From: Stichopus chloronotus
Taxonomy: Eukaryota; Echinodermata; Holothuroidea; Aspidochirotida; Stichopodidae
Assembly (NCBI GenBank): GCA_021234535.1
Contig: CM037846.1
Coordinates: 19,609,814-19,673,813, forward strand
Direction: 5' to 3'
DNA: 64,000 bases
Each line of letters begins with the position of its first letter. The stretch's first letter is position 1. Of this stretch, positions 23,367-32,997 are shown one piece after another. A program made the translations under genes and the position numbers. Below the pieces are notes generated by a model, which was not told the origin of the DNA, made no database searches, and was given only the letters and a program-made list of their open reading frames with translations.

Positions 23367-23860
23367 TGTAACGTTCGCCGAGACGATCAGGAGGTTAGAA
23401 ATGAGACCAGGACTACCAGCAGATTGTTTCTGACTTCGCTACTTTTATTCATGTTCTAGCTCTACAACGTCATATTTACACTGTACAAAGAGAGGTCTTT
23501 CTCAAGCTCTGCCTCTGTTGACTGACCAACTTACTTCTGCGGACTCTCCTCTCACTGACCAACTTACTTCTGCGGACTCCTTTTATATACTGCCGTGCTT
23601 ATTATTCTTTACACATATTTATATACCTCACGAGCTGCATTGACCTCAGGAGGTAAATTGTCCTCACGAGGTAAATTGACCTCAGGAGGTAAATTGACCT
23701 CACGAGGTAAATTGACCTCACGACGTACATATGCCTAGCATCTTACACACACTTGACTAGGCAGAAGCTGTATAGAATGATTCATGCATAACATACAGGT
23801 GAAGACAATTTACATTAGTATACTAGGCATCATAACTGTGTAAGGGCTATTCCCGTAACA
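23367..23860 (-). repeat. 3' LTR (494 bp)
   Basis: It runs from TGTAACGTTCGCCGAGACGA to CTATTCCCGTAACA. Compared with the other LTR it is 51 bases longer: a 33-bp tandem duplication of the ACTGACCAACTTACTTCTGC block, and one more 18-bp unit of the TTGACCTCACGAGGTAAA series. Confidence 0.95.
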
Positions 23861-23876
23861 CTGCCCCCTCCTTTAC
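23861..23876 (-). other. Polypurine tract
   Basis: On the minus strand AAAGGAGGGGGCAG touches the 3' LTR directly. This is the expected primer for plus-strand synthesis and fixes the element's direction. Confidence 0.85.
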
Positions 23877-24860
23877 AGGGCTCGACCCGAGAACCTACAA
23901 ACAAGTATGTTGAACACCCTAGATTATAACACTCAAACTAAGAAAGTATAAATTACACTATATACAGTGTGTCTCCATGGGAGATCTTTTACTCCTACCC
24001 AGACGCCTAAAATAACAGAACTTCTTTCCTTATTCGGTGAACACTTACACACACTAAATTTGTAAGGGCTTTAGTGTTTTTAACTTGGACCAGATGGGTA
24101 AGTCTTACCTGTCACCTGTGTAGGTACCATCCATTCAAACAACCAAAAGTAATGCAAAATGAGTTGCCACTTTGCACACCGAAACACTTGCTCCAAATTA
24201 GCATTTTTTTTCTTTAGGGACAGGAAAAATTAACCACTTCTTTTCCAAATAACATCCTTGTAACAGCTTGTTTGCTCTTCAGAATTTCAGTAGATAAATA
24301 GGAGAAGCGAACTATATACTTATGACATTCTTCTGTATAGCAATTTACATGTAAAGTTAAGCCACATTTTTGAGAGTCAATGACAGTAGGCTGAACAGAG
24401 TCCAAAAGAAAACAGGCAACGGGAGATGATAAAGTCCATTCTCCACTAGGCAAAACACTTCACAATAAAATCTCAGACCATCACGTTAAAATGTTCTTAC
24501 ATCTTAGAGAAAATGGTAAAAAGTATCAGCTGATCCATCTCGCTGCGAATATTAACTGGATGACGAGAGTCCACTTTTTCTACTTCTGCCAACTATTTCT
24601 ATACAGAACCCACTAACACTAGCATTCACGTAATTAATTAATCGCGGAGTAGTACAAGGCTGTCCCCGGTCACCTCCTTCCATCGCCAGTTGGATTGGTT
24701 CAGCTACATCGGGTTTGGTGGGCAAATCCAGGCGACTATGTGGCAGCGTATGACCTTGCCCAAGGGCCTTCACCATGCCACATAGCCAGGTAGACATCTC
24801 ACCTCCACTGGAAGTTTAATACATGGTTGAGTAGGAAGTTTAAGCACACTGGATAAGCTG
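23877..24860 (-). other. Interior of LTR element without recognised domain
   Basis: There are only two short minus-strand open frames (24453-24214 and 24797-24552), neither with a recognisable motif. The expected RT, RNase H and integrase sequence is absent, so this is probably the junction of a large internal deletion. Confidence 0.5.
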
Positions 24861-24870
24861 ACAGCAGGGT

Positions 24871-25410
24871 TTAAATATAGATTGCTCTCCTTTCAGTGTG
24901 TTGCTCCCGACAACTTGATTGCAGTACCTCAGAATTTTTTTTTAGGTTGTTAGTACTTCTTTCCAGTAAATCCAGAGGGTCAGTATCGAGGCCAACTCTT
25001 GTTTCTGTTGCCTCGGTTGTTCCCTGATTTCTATCATTAATTTTATCAACACTGATTGTTTGACAGGATACTTTGTCTATTGGTTGACATGTTGCAAGGA
25101 TGGTTCCCTTGTAAAGTGTTGTTGGGGTATTTGACAAATTGAATACTCTGATTGGAATGACTGTCTTTGAAGCATCTACCACAGCTCTGGCAACCAGCAC
25201 CTCATGCTTTAGTGGCAAGCTTGGCAACATCTCCACCATGGCTGAACCATGTGACCTCTTTATCAACACAACTGCTACAATTGCTTCACTATTAGAGGGC
25301 ACCGCAACGTTGTCTGCTAACTTGACTCTGAGACAGGAGTACTCATCTATCTCCTGGCTAGCCCCCATTAGCTCCCTAAACGTCACTTCCCCCTTTCTTA
25401 CATCTATCTG
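24871..25410 (-). pseudogene. Pol segment after the protease, frame-shifted
   Basis: A 171-codon open frame continues the pol polyprotein after the protease. It contains YSCLRVKLADNVAVPSNSEA, and VLVARAVVDASKTVIPIRVF followed by NLSNTPTTLYKGTILATCQP. In Ty3/Gypsy Pol this composition (a 'basic-rich, NxTxxxxxxYKGTxLA' segment) lies between protease and RT. It is out of frame with the protease because of a 23-bp tandem duplication at 25417-25462. It stops before any RT motif. Confidence 0.75.
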
Positions 25411-25840
25411 GCAATCGTAGTCTCCAAGTAGGTCTGTTCGTAGTCTCCAAGTAGGTCTGTTCCCAAGATTCCTTCTGCTTCAATCTCAGCCACCCAAACT
25501 TCATACTCAATCTGCCTGCCCCCAAAACTTAAAGAAAAGTTTCCACAGCCCATACAGGTCAGGGTTTGTCCATTAGCCGTTGCTACAGTTGCTGAAGGCT
25601 CCTGTAATTCTGGTCTGAAGTCTTCAGGAATTTTGTTGTAGATATCCGACCTCATAATTGTGATGTCTGAACCAGTGTCTATAACAAAATTAATTGCAAC
25701 GTTCTTGACATAGCCCTTGACTGTTATCTCTCTGCTTCTTATTCCACTTTTCGCCGACTTAACAGAGGGGCCCTGCTGTCTTCCCGCCGGTTTCAGGCCC
25801 TCAAACTCGACAGGTTGGAGATTTCCTGGACCTTGGAATC
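25404..25840 (-). pseudogene. Retropepsin-like aspartic protease
   Basis: The open frame carries FVIDTGSDITIM (DTG catalytic triad at 25679-25671) and, near the C-terminal end, EGILGTDLLGDY (the ILGxDxL motif of retropepsins). Its frame is offset from that of the zinc-knuckle frame with which it overlaps (25801-25860), so a programmed frameshift would have been needed. It ends 25 codons after ILGTDLL because a 23-bp direct repeat shifts the frame. The enzyme would cleave the Gag-Pol polyprotein; in this copy it is cut off from the rest of Pol. Confidence 0.88.
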
Positions 25841-26263
25841 TGCATCAGTGTTAGACTGAGGTTGGGGCTGGAGCTGAGAAGGGTGATTGGTATCTGGTTT
25901 TTATCTTCTTTCCCTGGGCAATTTCGGACTATATGCCCCAATGTACCACAGCTGAAACATCGTCTTGAAGCATGATAATTTGGGGCACCGTTACTCCTGT
26001 TGTTATTTGGCGGGTGGTTGGACTTGTTTACTGGATCTTTAATTTGCTCCTTCAGCTTGGCGTGTGACTGTCGCATTCTGATTGATCTCCCCGAGGAAAT
26101 CATAGTCCTGTGGGTATATTTCTGCAGCTGGAAAGGGGTTGGTACTTTGTGGACCTGCTTCTTGTGTGTTATCGCCTTGGAACGGATTGGATGATGCAGA
26201 TCCCAGTGGTGAAAGATATTCGTCTAAAAGTAGCCATTCGCTTGCAGCTGAATTGTTCCACAT
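25801..26263 (-). pseudogene. Short Gag with CCHC zinc knuckle
   Basis: The frame starts ATG at 26263 (MWNNSAASEWLLL), and a second frame from 26103 carries CFSCGTLGHIVRNC, a C-x2-C-x4-H-x4-C nucleocapsid knuckle. The two overlap in different frames (26039-26103), so the gag is broken or heavily shortened. The central capsid domain is missing; its motifs do occur in the unrelated fragment at 21110-20400. The product would bind element RNA. Confidence 0.85.
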
Positions 26264-26301
26264 TTTGCTTGGCTCTTGTCGATATTTTGTTCACTAGTGG
26301 G

Positions 26302-26325
26302 ATGTATCCCACCTCTGCCACCAGT
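26302..26325 (-). other. Putative primer-binding site
   Basis: Just inside the 5' LTR the minus strand reads TGGTGGCAGAGGTGGGATAC, starting two or three bases from the LTR end. TGG followed by a tRNA-complementary stretch is the usual PBS layout. Which tRNA it fits was not determined. Confidence 0.7.
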
Positions 26326-26768
26326 TGTAACGTTCGCCGAGACGATCAGGAGGTTAGAAATGAGACCAGGACTACCAGCAGATTGTTTCTGACTTCGCTA
26401 CTTGTATTCATGTTCTAGCTCTACAACGTCATATTTACACTGTACAAAGAGAGGTCTTTCTCAAGCTCTGCCTCTGTTGACTGACCAACTTACTTCTGCG
26501 GACTCCTTTTATATACTGCAGTGCTTATCATTCTCTACAAATATCTATATACCTCACGTGCTGCATTGACCTCACGAGGTAAATTGTCCTCAGGAGGTAA
26601 ATTGACCTCACGAGGTAAATTGACCTCACGACGTACATATGCCTAGCATCTTACACACACTTGACTAGGCAGAAGCTGTATAGAATGATTCATGCATAAC
26701 ACACAGGTGAAGACAATTTACATTAGTACACTAGGCATCATAACTGTGTAAGGGCTATTCCCGTAACA
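26326..26768 (-). repeat. 5' LTR (443 bp)
   Basis: It has TG..CA ends and close identity to 23367-23860. It carries four units of the TTGACCTCACGAGGTAAA-type series against five in the other LTR. Confidence 0.95.
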
Positions 26769-26819
26769 ATATTGATTAATAGCACAATTGATCAATTTTT
26801 GGGTGAACGTGCACCCACT

Positions 26820-27180
26820 GCCCCCCCCCCCCCATCCGCCTTTTCCTCCCCCATTTCCACTGTTGGGTTTCTACATAATACCAAAAAGCAGTATCGCTGT
26901 TGGCAATTATTTTAATCTCATTGCCATGAAGTTATATAATTGTCGTTATCCTCTGAGAAATTGATGAGCTTTTATCTTTCTTCAAGTCTTATTCAAGTCT
27001 TTCTCTGTTTTATATAAAATACAAGCTTATACAAGCGTTCTTTCTTAAGATCATGTCCACGAGGGTTTCACAATTTTATCCCTATTTACTTCGAATAACA
27101 TTTTACTTACACTACTTAAAACCAAGGGACTCTTGCATTCAATGAAATACACATACATACTGAAAATGACATATGTCAGA
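26820..27180. other. No gene seen
   Basis: A poly-C run (26820-26833) is followed by AT-rich sequence without a supported feature. Confidence 0.4.
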
Positions 27181-27370
27181 GCTTCCCCTCTTGAGATATG
27201 ATGTTTACAAAAATTTCATAATGTGACCCGTTGACCCCAAATGACTTTGACATTCACCAAAGACAATGAGACTTTTGTATGCTTGAGGAGGTGCATCTAC
27301 ATACTAAATATGAGATTTGACCAAACTTTCCTTCTTGAGATAAAGTGTTTACACTATACAACTAGATCAA
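27180..27370 (+). repeat. Family D (DR1-type) repeat, degenerate copy
   Basis: It has 'CTTGAGATATGATGTTTACA', TTGACCCCAAATGAC, 'AAAGACAATGAGACT' and 'CTACATACTAAATATGAGAT' in the order seen at 47330-48720 and 51190-51470. The nuclear-receptor-like core is degenerate here (TGACTTTGACATT). Confidence 0.7.
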
Positions 27371-28080
27371 CCTCACTTACACAGTAAGTCGCATAAGGTC
27401 TCGGAAGCCTTGAAAAATTTTTCAGCAGATACAAGCTATACCCACTCGATAGAGATCTGACACATTGGCCATTCATGGTACTTTCAATCTCTCGTAATTT
27501 AGCAAGGTTAGATTTAAGTTAGAGGGAGTCGAATCTTACATACCTTGTTCAGTGGGGTGAAACAGATATCGGCTCAATAATGCTCTGCAGGCTAAAAGTC
27601 CACAACTTTTTGAAAGTAGCTTCAATTGACTCCCTTTCTACAAGCGAATGCGAAGTATAACAGTCGCTTTTTACGAGCGAATGGACTTGTCACAGTGTTT
27701 TTATTCTGTGTCTTGTTAATTTTGTTAATCTATAAGTGTTTTTTAGATTAATAGATGTTAGTAATAAATGGAGTAAATGTATTCAAGGCGTCACTAGCTT
27801 TAGTGCACTTTGAGGCGTTTTCCTTGACAGATTTTTTTAATTGTACGGTTCATGGAACGACTGTATCACGTTCTTAAGCGGCCTTTCTATGGTTTTTGTC
27901 GATAGCTGTTACTTTAGAAAAAGCTTACACCCTCATCTGCTTATGTTTTGAAACGTTTGAACGATTTATGTAAGTAATTTTTGTACTGTGTTATTATGTT
28001 CAACAAATTGTATAGGTGAACTCTCCTTAAAATAGATCAAATATGCTTAAGAAAAGAACGACAAACTACAGAGTTACGTT

Positions 28081-28332
28081 TTATTTCCTTCGTAATTGAA
28101 GACTTCCAGTAGGTTGAGGTACAGTGAACGGATAAGATAACGAAGTCGCCCGGATGGAAAAATTGCGCAATACTAACTGCTTAGTTATCTTCGGGCCCAG
28201 GAGTTTCAACTGAGACTTGAATTTCCCTTGCAAACAGGCGCTCCCTTTGCCGGTGCACACGTGACCCGACATATGATACAGATCTGGATTTGGAGTAACA
28301 ATAGTCAGGCTATTACCCAAGGTTGTGGACAT
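28081..28332 (-). other. Unrecognised 83-codon open frame
   Basis: ATG (28332) to stop, beginning MSTTLGNSLTIVTPNPDLYH. It has mixed composition and no low complexity, but no domain was recognised and no splice sites were tested convincingly. It is downstream of the exons at 29500-28917 on the same strand. It could be chance. Confidence 0.25.
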
Positions 28333-28916
28333 TGAATGCTACCGTGGCTCGGAAAGGACATTTCGAGATTTTGATGTGGTAGTTATGCTGATTGGAGTTT
28401 TCAACGCGTGAGCAGGGTTGCACTGAACTGCATGTAATAACTAGTGATTTTTGTAGTGTATTTTGTTGATATTTTCATATAATTTTTTTTTTCATAAACG
28501 GTTGTTCTTTATTGAGAGGTCCTTATCCTCCCGCCACACATAGGCCTACTAGCAATCTTATAAGACAATATACGGTTCCTTTGAGCAACCATATCGTAAA
28601 TGAATATCAGCTCAGCGTAGTCCTACCAAACTACCAAAGCAGGAGGAGTGAGAGACTTGAGAGTGTTTATTTTCTTGAAAATTAGACTGAGACAGGTTGG
28701 AATGTTAAGACTGGTCTCGGATGAGAGAGTTGCACAATGAAAGACTGCTAGTTGTCTCTTTACCCTCAGAGCTCATTACATGAGACAAAGATCGCTTATG
28801 CAAGCATGATCACGTATGTGCCTTACCCGGTTGAAGCTAGCGAACAATAAGCACTACTCCTACCGTCGAACCATATCAAGGAACCGGTAAAGAAGTACGG
28901 AAAAGTGAAACTGCCA

Positions 28917-29098
28917 TTAGTAAGGGAATTTTGAAGTAATGGATTTCCAATCATAGGTGTGAATTTCAAGCCGGGTTTTGGTTAGGTTGTTAGTATCACA
29001 TTTCTTTTTGTAATCTAAACATGTCCACGTCTTAATAGCTAATACGTCACTCCCCGGTATACGGATCAAGTCAATATTAACATCACCACGGCGTATCA
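28917..29098 (-). CDS. Candidate terminal exon, unrecognised gene
   Basis: The exon would start right after the acceptor GTAAATCAG (AG at 29100-29099) and reads (G)TG-ATA-CGC... giving IRRGDVNIDLIRIPGSDVLA then IKTWTCLDYKKKCD and ...YDWKSITSKFPY before a stop. The entry phase (two bases of a codon) fits exactly the one base left over at the end of the exon at 29500-29346, with or without the 30-bp micro-exon between them. I do not recognise the protein. No polyA signal was confirmed downstream. What supports it is the phase agreement and protein-like composition, not a domain. Confidence 0.5.
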
Positions 29099-29154
29099 CT
29101 GATTTACTTTTCGAAACACTCCAGTTTGTAGCAAATAAGGCCCCGGCCCCTCAC

Positions 29155-29184
29155 CTCTCATCAATGGGTTACCAGTATTCTTTT
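29155..29184 (-). CDS. Possible 30-bp micro-exon
   Basis: Acceptor TTCAATTTCAG (before 29184) and donor GTGAGG (after 29155) enclose 30 bases, a multiple of three. In the phase left by the upstream exon they encode about EKNTGNPLMR with no stop. Whether it is used is inference. Confidence 0.3.
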
Positions 29185-29345
29185 CTGAAATTGAAGTCAC
29201 AAACCTCACAGCAAATTCACTATCTGCAAAACCACCTGTCTTAACTCCCATATCAGAATTGTTAAATGGGTGCACCGAAGCACCGCCTTCATTCGCGAGT
29301 ATGAATGCCTTGCATTCTGGTTACACCATGTATACCTCAACTCAC

Positions 29346-29500
29346 CTTTCAACGCTAAATCCACGAGATAATCCAACCCATAAGATAACATACCGAAAAG
29401 GTTGCCCAAATACCTATTATAGGAGGGTTCATCGACAGTGAAAAAAATGGAATCTCCAACTTCTGTATAGGGTATGCTACCTGATGCCATTTGAAGCTCT
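29346..29500 (-). CDS. Internal exon, unrecognised gene
   Basis: A strong polypyrimidine tract and acceptor (TTCCTCTCTTCTACAG, AG at 29502-29501) precede the exon and a consensus donor (AAAG|GTGAGT, GT at 29345-29344) ends it. The 155 bases encode ELQMASGSIPYTEVGDSIFF followed by TVDEPSYNRYLGNLFGMLSY and GLDYLVDLALK without a stop. Entry phase: one base completes a codon; exit phase: one base left. The next downstream exon fits this. No domain was recognised. The first part of the gene was not found. Both splice sites are well-formed, so I think this is a true exon. Confidence 0.6.
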
Positions 29501-30093
29501 CTGTAGAAGAGAGGAACAAATTTCTCAGTTGGATCTTGATTAAGGAAGGAATCTCACGTTCACAGGACATCTAATTAAACCACATTATTAGTTTTCTGTA
29601 GATGTTTCATCAAGTGAGTGGCTAAGTTGGACTATGGATTTATACATAAAAAAGTTGAGTAAAACGACTGAGAGATGAAAAATATAGCTGTTAGAGCCCA
29701 TTGTTGCATGTGCTTTATTATAATGTTTATGGGGGGGGGGGGGAGGGACTCTCGCCCCAGATATAATTATATCACAACATTTGAGTAGGACAAAGTGCCA
29801 TTTAAGTTAACACTCCTGATTGAGCACTCTTCAAACTACAAATGTGCATATATACTGCCATACGTTGGAATAAATTTCTGTTTAAAATGGATGTTCTTTT
29901 AACTGATACATCAGTGTCGAACTAAAGCATTGTATAGTAAAATCAATCATCTCTAATGACAATGTGTGTTGCTCAGTTTGGTTAGATTATAAAGGTTTCA
30001 CTTCGTCTGTCTTGTTCCCAATAATTCACCTGATTATCAAGATTAGTATTTATCGGCGATATATCTTCTTACTTGTCTTCATATACTGGTACA

Positions 30094-30127
30094 ATTCCTA
30101 AGTGGTATTCAAATACCACTTAGGAAT
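30094..30127. repeat. Perfect 34-bp hairpin
   Basis: ATTCCTAAGTGGTATT, a two-base CA loop, then its exact complement AATACCACTTAGGAAT. A 16-bp perfect stem with nearly no loop is unusual for chance. Confidence 0.95.
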
Positions 30128-30543
30128 GCCACTTTACTGCTCTTTGTCTGAGAAAGAACCGACCGTATTCCTATCATAGCTTTTCGTTGTAGGATTTGTA
30201 AAAAGGCTTTTTCCACAACGAAGAAGAAGGTATGGAGAGTGAGACTGACCAATGAGAGCATAGCTCAACCCACGTCCAAGAAAAATCATAGTCATGCAAA
30301 AAATAAATAAACAAATACAAAAGGAATAAAGAAGTGTTCTTGTAACTAACATCTCGGCGTGACGTCACATTTATGCTAATTACTACTTGATGCGGCTTGT
30401 TGACAAAGTTGCTTGCCTACGCTTTCAATTAAGTTGTGTACACAGAGCCAGCCAAACTCATAGCTTAAGTTAGCGCCTCTCCCAGCTAGGCCCCTCGCCG
30501 TAGGAGACAACCGACAGAGGACTCGTTCCGTCCAAGCTCCGAT

Positions 30544-30834
30544 TTAGCGCCGCTCGACTACTGCCTTTAGGCAGTCGTCAAATTTGGCAACAAATTTTTC
30601 GAGGTTCGATATGGCTGATTGGCTCAGCCAGCGCTGGTCTCCATCTACCAGTTGCGTGATGAGACATGTGCACTCTGTTCTAAACTGCACGACGATTTGT
30701 ATGAACCCCATGTCTTCCGAGTCGTGGTTGCGGCTGTCGCCAATGACAAGGACGTATTTTTGCTCTTGACCAATTACCGTTCCAAGAATGCATTGTTTGC
30801 AATTTGTTCGACAATCTAGATTCCACGACTTCAT
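30544..30834 (-). CDS. Intact 96-codon ORF, unrecognised
   Basis: ATG (30834; context CTTAATGAAG) to stop. It starts MKSWNLDCRTNCKQCILGTV, with four cysteines in the first 20 residues, continues YVLVIGDSRNHDSEDMGFIQ and ends LEKFVAKFDDCLKAVVERR. The composition is that of a soluble globular protein, and the frame is free of the low-complexity seen around it. I do not recognise the family. It could be a small single-exon gene or the last exon of a larger one; it lies 230 bases downstream of the Bcl-2-like exon on the same strand, but the sequence is not a Bcl-2 C-terminus. Confidence 0.45.
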   Translation of the reverse strand: MKSWNLDCRTNCKQCILGTVIGQEQKYVLVIGDSRNHDSEDMGFIQIVVQFRTECTCLITQLVDGDQRWLSQSAISNLEKFVAKFDDCLKAVVERR

Positions 30835-31060
30835 TAAGATGTGTTACATTTTACGTGTTAGTCTATGGGGTGTGGCTATGACGTAGTCAACTGTGTAAAT
30901 CTTTGGAAACGTGTTATTTTAAAGTTCTTCTTACGAGCTTAGTTTCCAGCTAGGACGTTATTCATTGTATATCCAATCTGTGTACGTTTCTTTCGTGCAA
31001 CTTTTTAAGGTTCGGTTATCATCTCTATATAAATAGAGGTTTATTATGTTTCGTACTTAC

Positions 31061-31453
31061 CCAATCTCCTCGTTGTTCGATCCACTGTGTGCAACGGTCC
31101 TCAACGTATTCACCAACATATCGTTCAAGTTTTTCAACGTCATGTAGGCCTATATCCTTTCCTTGTTTGCGACATTGTTGGGCTCATTTTTCTGACAAAT
31201 AGGTTGACCATCACGGTTCTTCCGCCCCAATTGATTATTCCATCTACAAATATTGCGTCCAATGTAGCTTTGAGGGTTTCTTTGTCACATTGACCGACAT
31301 CTTTTATCACCTCGTTGATCTCTTTCTCGAACTCTTCATCAATTTCATTTCCCACAAGGTAAAGGGTTTTTATGTAAGGGGCGGGTGAGGAATTAATTCA
31401 TCAGTTACAAAAATTCTTCCTAGTTCTCGTGCGAACTTAGCTATTTTACCCAT
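31061..31453 (-). pseudogene. Bcl-2-family-like exon with two frame shifts
   Basis: From ATG at 31453 the first frame gives MGKIAKFARELGRIFVTDEL, like the first helix of Bcl-2 proteins, then meets a stop near 31372. A second frame (from about 31380) gives TLYLVGNEIDEEFEKEINEV, a BH3-like LxxxGNE motif, then LDAIFVDGIINWGGRTVMVN, a BH1 signature (family: DG-x-x-NWGR-x-V). Returning to the first frame near 31190 it gives LHDVEKLERYVGEYVEDRC and TQWIEQRGDW, the BH2 signature, directly followed by donor GTAAGT (31060-31055). Bcl-2 family genes commonly have an intron right at this BH2 tryptophan (established). The shifts compensate: start and end frames are the same over 393 bases. Either a pseudogene or two sequence errors. 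Bcl-2 proteins control mitochondrial apoptosis. The C-terminal exon with a membrane anchor was not found. Confidence 0.62.
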
Positions 31454-31484
31454 CGTGACTATATACTATTATAACCACTAGCGT

Positions 31485-31560
31485 ACACGGGGGGGGGGGG
31501 GGATTGGGCCATGGCCCCCCTCACATTCCCCATTTTTTTTTAAATACTGCATATCTTGCT
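31485..31560 (+). repeat. Poly-G repeat of the 'GGGGGATTGGGCCATGGC' type
   Basis: A run of about 15 G is followed by ATTGGGCCATGGCCCCCCTC. Related 'GTAGCCAGG' blocks with adjacent G or C runs occur at 31630-31690, 32165-32215, 32265-32290, and (as GTATCCAGGAGG) at 36940. They appear to be remnants of a short dispersed repeat. Confidence 0.6.
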
Positions 31561-31959
31561 GAAAATATCAGAAATAAGCGGGAATTGACATGATTAGTAT
31601 CAATATAGGCCTACTATATGTATATAGGTAAACAGGCCCGTAGCCAGGGAGATGGGGGCGTTCGAACGACCCACCCCAAGTTGAGGGAGGTCCATTTTTT
31701 CCAGCCATGTGTTTGAAGGATCAGCTATGAAATATTTTTTCATCTTGACATATCGTTCACTTTTAGCAGGAAGATAAAACCTCTCCACTATGGTATGTCA
31801 TAAAATGTATACAGGCCCAAACTTACCACAATATATCTTCACTAGATACATATACATATACTATGTGGGGTGATGAGATAATAACCAAAAAAACGCGCAT
31901 GCATGGTTATGTCATTTTGGCTGTGGATATCATTGAACTAGATACAATAAAAAGCCCGG

Positions 31960-32160
31960 GAAACACTGCCACGACAAGCTGCGACACGACGGCGACCACC
32001 CACCGCGTCTGCTGTGGTCGTGGGGGTGTGACCGGTTCCACGACTAGAGTTCAGTTGTGTCGTAAGCCGTCGCCGGGCCCGGATTAAATATGTTCAATTG
32101 TAGTCGGGTGCAGTCGGTGCATTTAAAGCCCTGTTCAAACCGCCACGACTACCAAAGTGT
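31960..32160. other. GC-rich stretch with partial inverted repeats
   Basis: Locally GC-rich block containing GACACGACGGCGACCACC and CCGTCGCCGGGCCCGG. Short complementary parts (CCGTCG/CGACGG, CCACGAC/GTCGTGG) suggest a decayed foldback element. No gene. Confidence 0.4.
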
Positions 32161-32389
32161 CTACTCAGGCGCGTAGCCAAGAAGGGGCGATGGAGGCGAT
32201 CGCCCACCCCCCGACCATATTGTGGTATTTTCTTTTAAGGACTTCGCCAGAAATACCCAGGAGCATAGGCATAGCCAGGGAAAGTAGGGCGACCCTGCTT
32301 GATCTCATTTTCGCTTTTTTTCCCCCGCGATATCACTAAATAGTAATTCCCTCATCTCGGCATTGCTTCATTTTTCAGTGACTAATTAT

Positions 32390-32725
32390 TTTCTCAGTAA
32401 TTGAGAAATTGTAGACATGAGATTTATATTTCAAGGCTGGGTTCATGCAGCTGAAAAAAAACTTGGGAAGGGCTATTTCCGGCCATCTGGGGGGTTTGTA
32501 AAACCCAAAATTTTCTTGTACGCTCCGCGCCAACCGATGGTGGCTCTCCGCTAAGATAGTCTTCACGAGTTTGCACTCCCTCCCCTTGGAAGGTCTTTTA
32601 AGGCCTTCTTAAATGCTCCAGATTGCAGGAGATCTGCAGATTTCACAATATTCCGGGGAAAAGCATGCCCCCTCTAGCAAAAACTTTCTTGTACGCTCCG
32701 CGCCAACCGATAGTGGCGCTACGCT
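32390..32725 (+). repeat. Family A terminal modules (two)
   Basis: First copy: GAAATTGTAGACATGAGATT then 'TTTCAAGGCTGGGTTCATGC', 'GGCCATCTGGGGGGTTTGTA' and TTGTACGCTCCGCGCCAACC. A second, partial copy at 32610-32720 repeats the CTTGTACGCTCCGCGCCAAC ending. Confidence 0.8.
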
Positions 32726-32997
32726 CGGATCTTTCAATTGCAGTAATTCCGGCAGAGGCTACGGCCTCCCCCTCCACAAATTCCTGGGTACGCCACTGAT
32801 TATAACGCCGACTAAAATGCCGAATACAACAATCAAAATATTAAGACCTGTTCGCTTACACCTAAAAGTATATAATGACAAAAAAAAAAAAACAGAAACA
32901 ACAACAACAACAAAACAAAACGCCGTTCAATCGTTTTAAAACCTTTTGATTCAAGCAACCATTGTGCAGTTCAAAAACATATATTCCCAGGGAATGA

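Larger units (their letters stand above)
23367..26768 (-). mobile_element. Short LTR retrotransposon, Ty3/Gypsy-like, internally deleted
   Basis: Two LTRs (23367-23860 and 26326-26768) bracket a 2465-bp interior. On the minus strand the order is 5' LTR, primer-binding site, short gag with zinc knuckle, retropepsin, a downstream protease/linker part, and a polypurine tract before the 3' LTR. Reverse transcriptase, RNase H and integrase are missing, so it cannot move by itself. The flanks are ATAC on one side and ATAT on the other, so a clean target duplication is not seen. The LTRs are nearly identical except for two length changes, so the insertion is fairly recent. LTR ends are TG..CA as usual. 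Confidence 0.92.

Noticed and set aside
24552..24797. 81-codon frame inside the LTR element as an envelope or accessory gene
   Set aside because: No signal peptide, membrane segment or family motif; length is within chance.
23367..26768. The element as an endogenous retrovirus
   Set aside because: No envelope-like region is seen, and the gag/protease features fit a Ty3/Gypsy-type retrotransposon.
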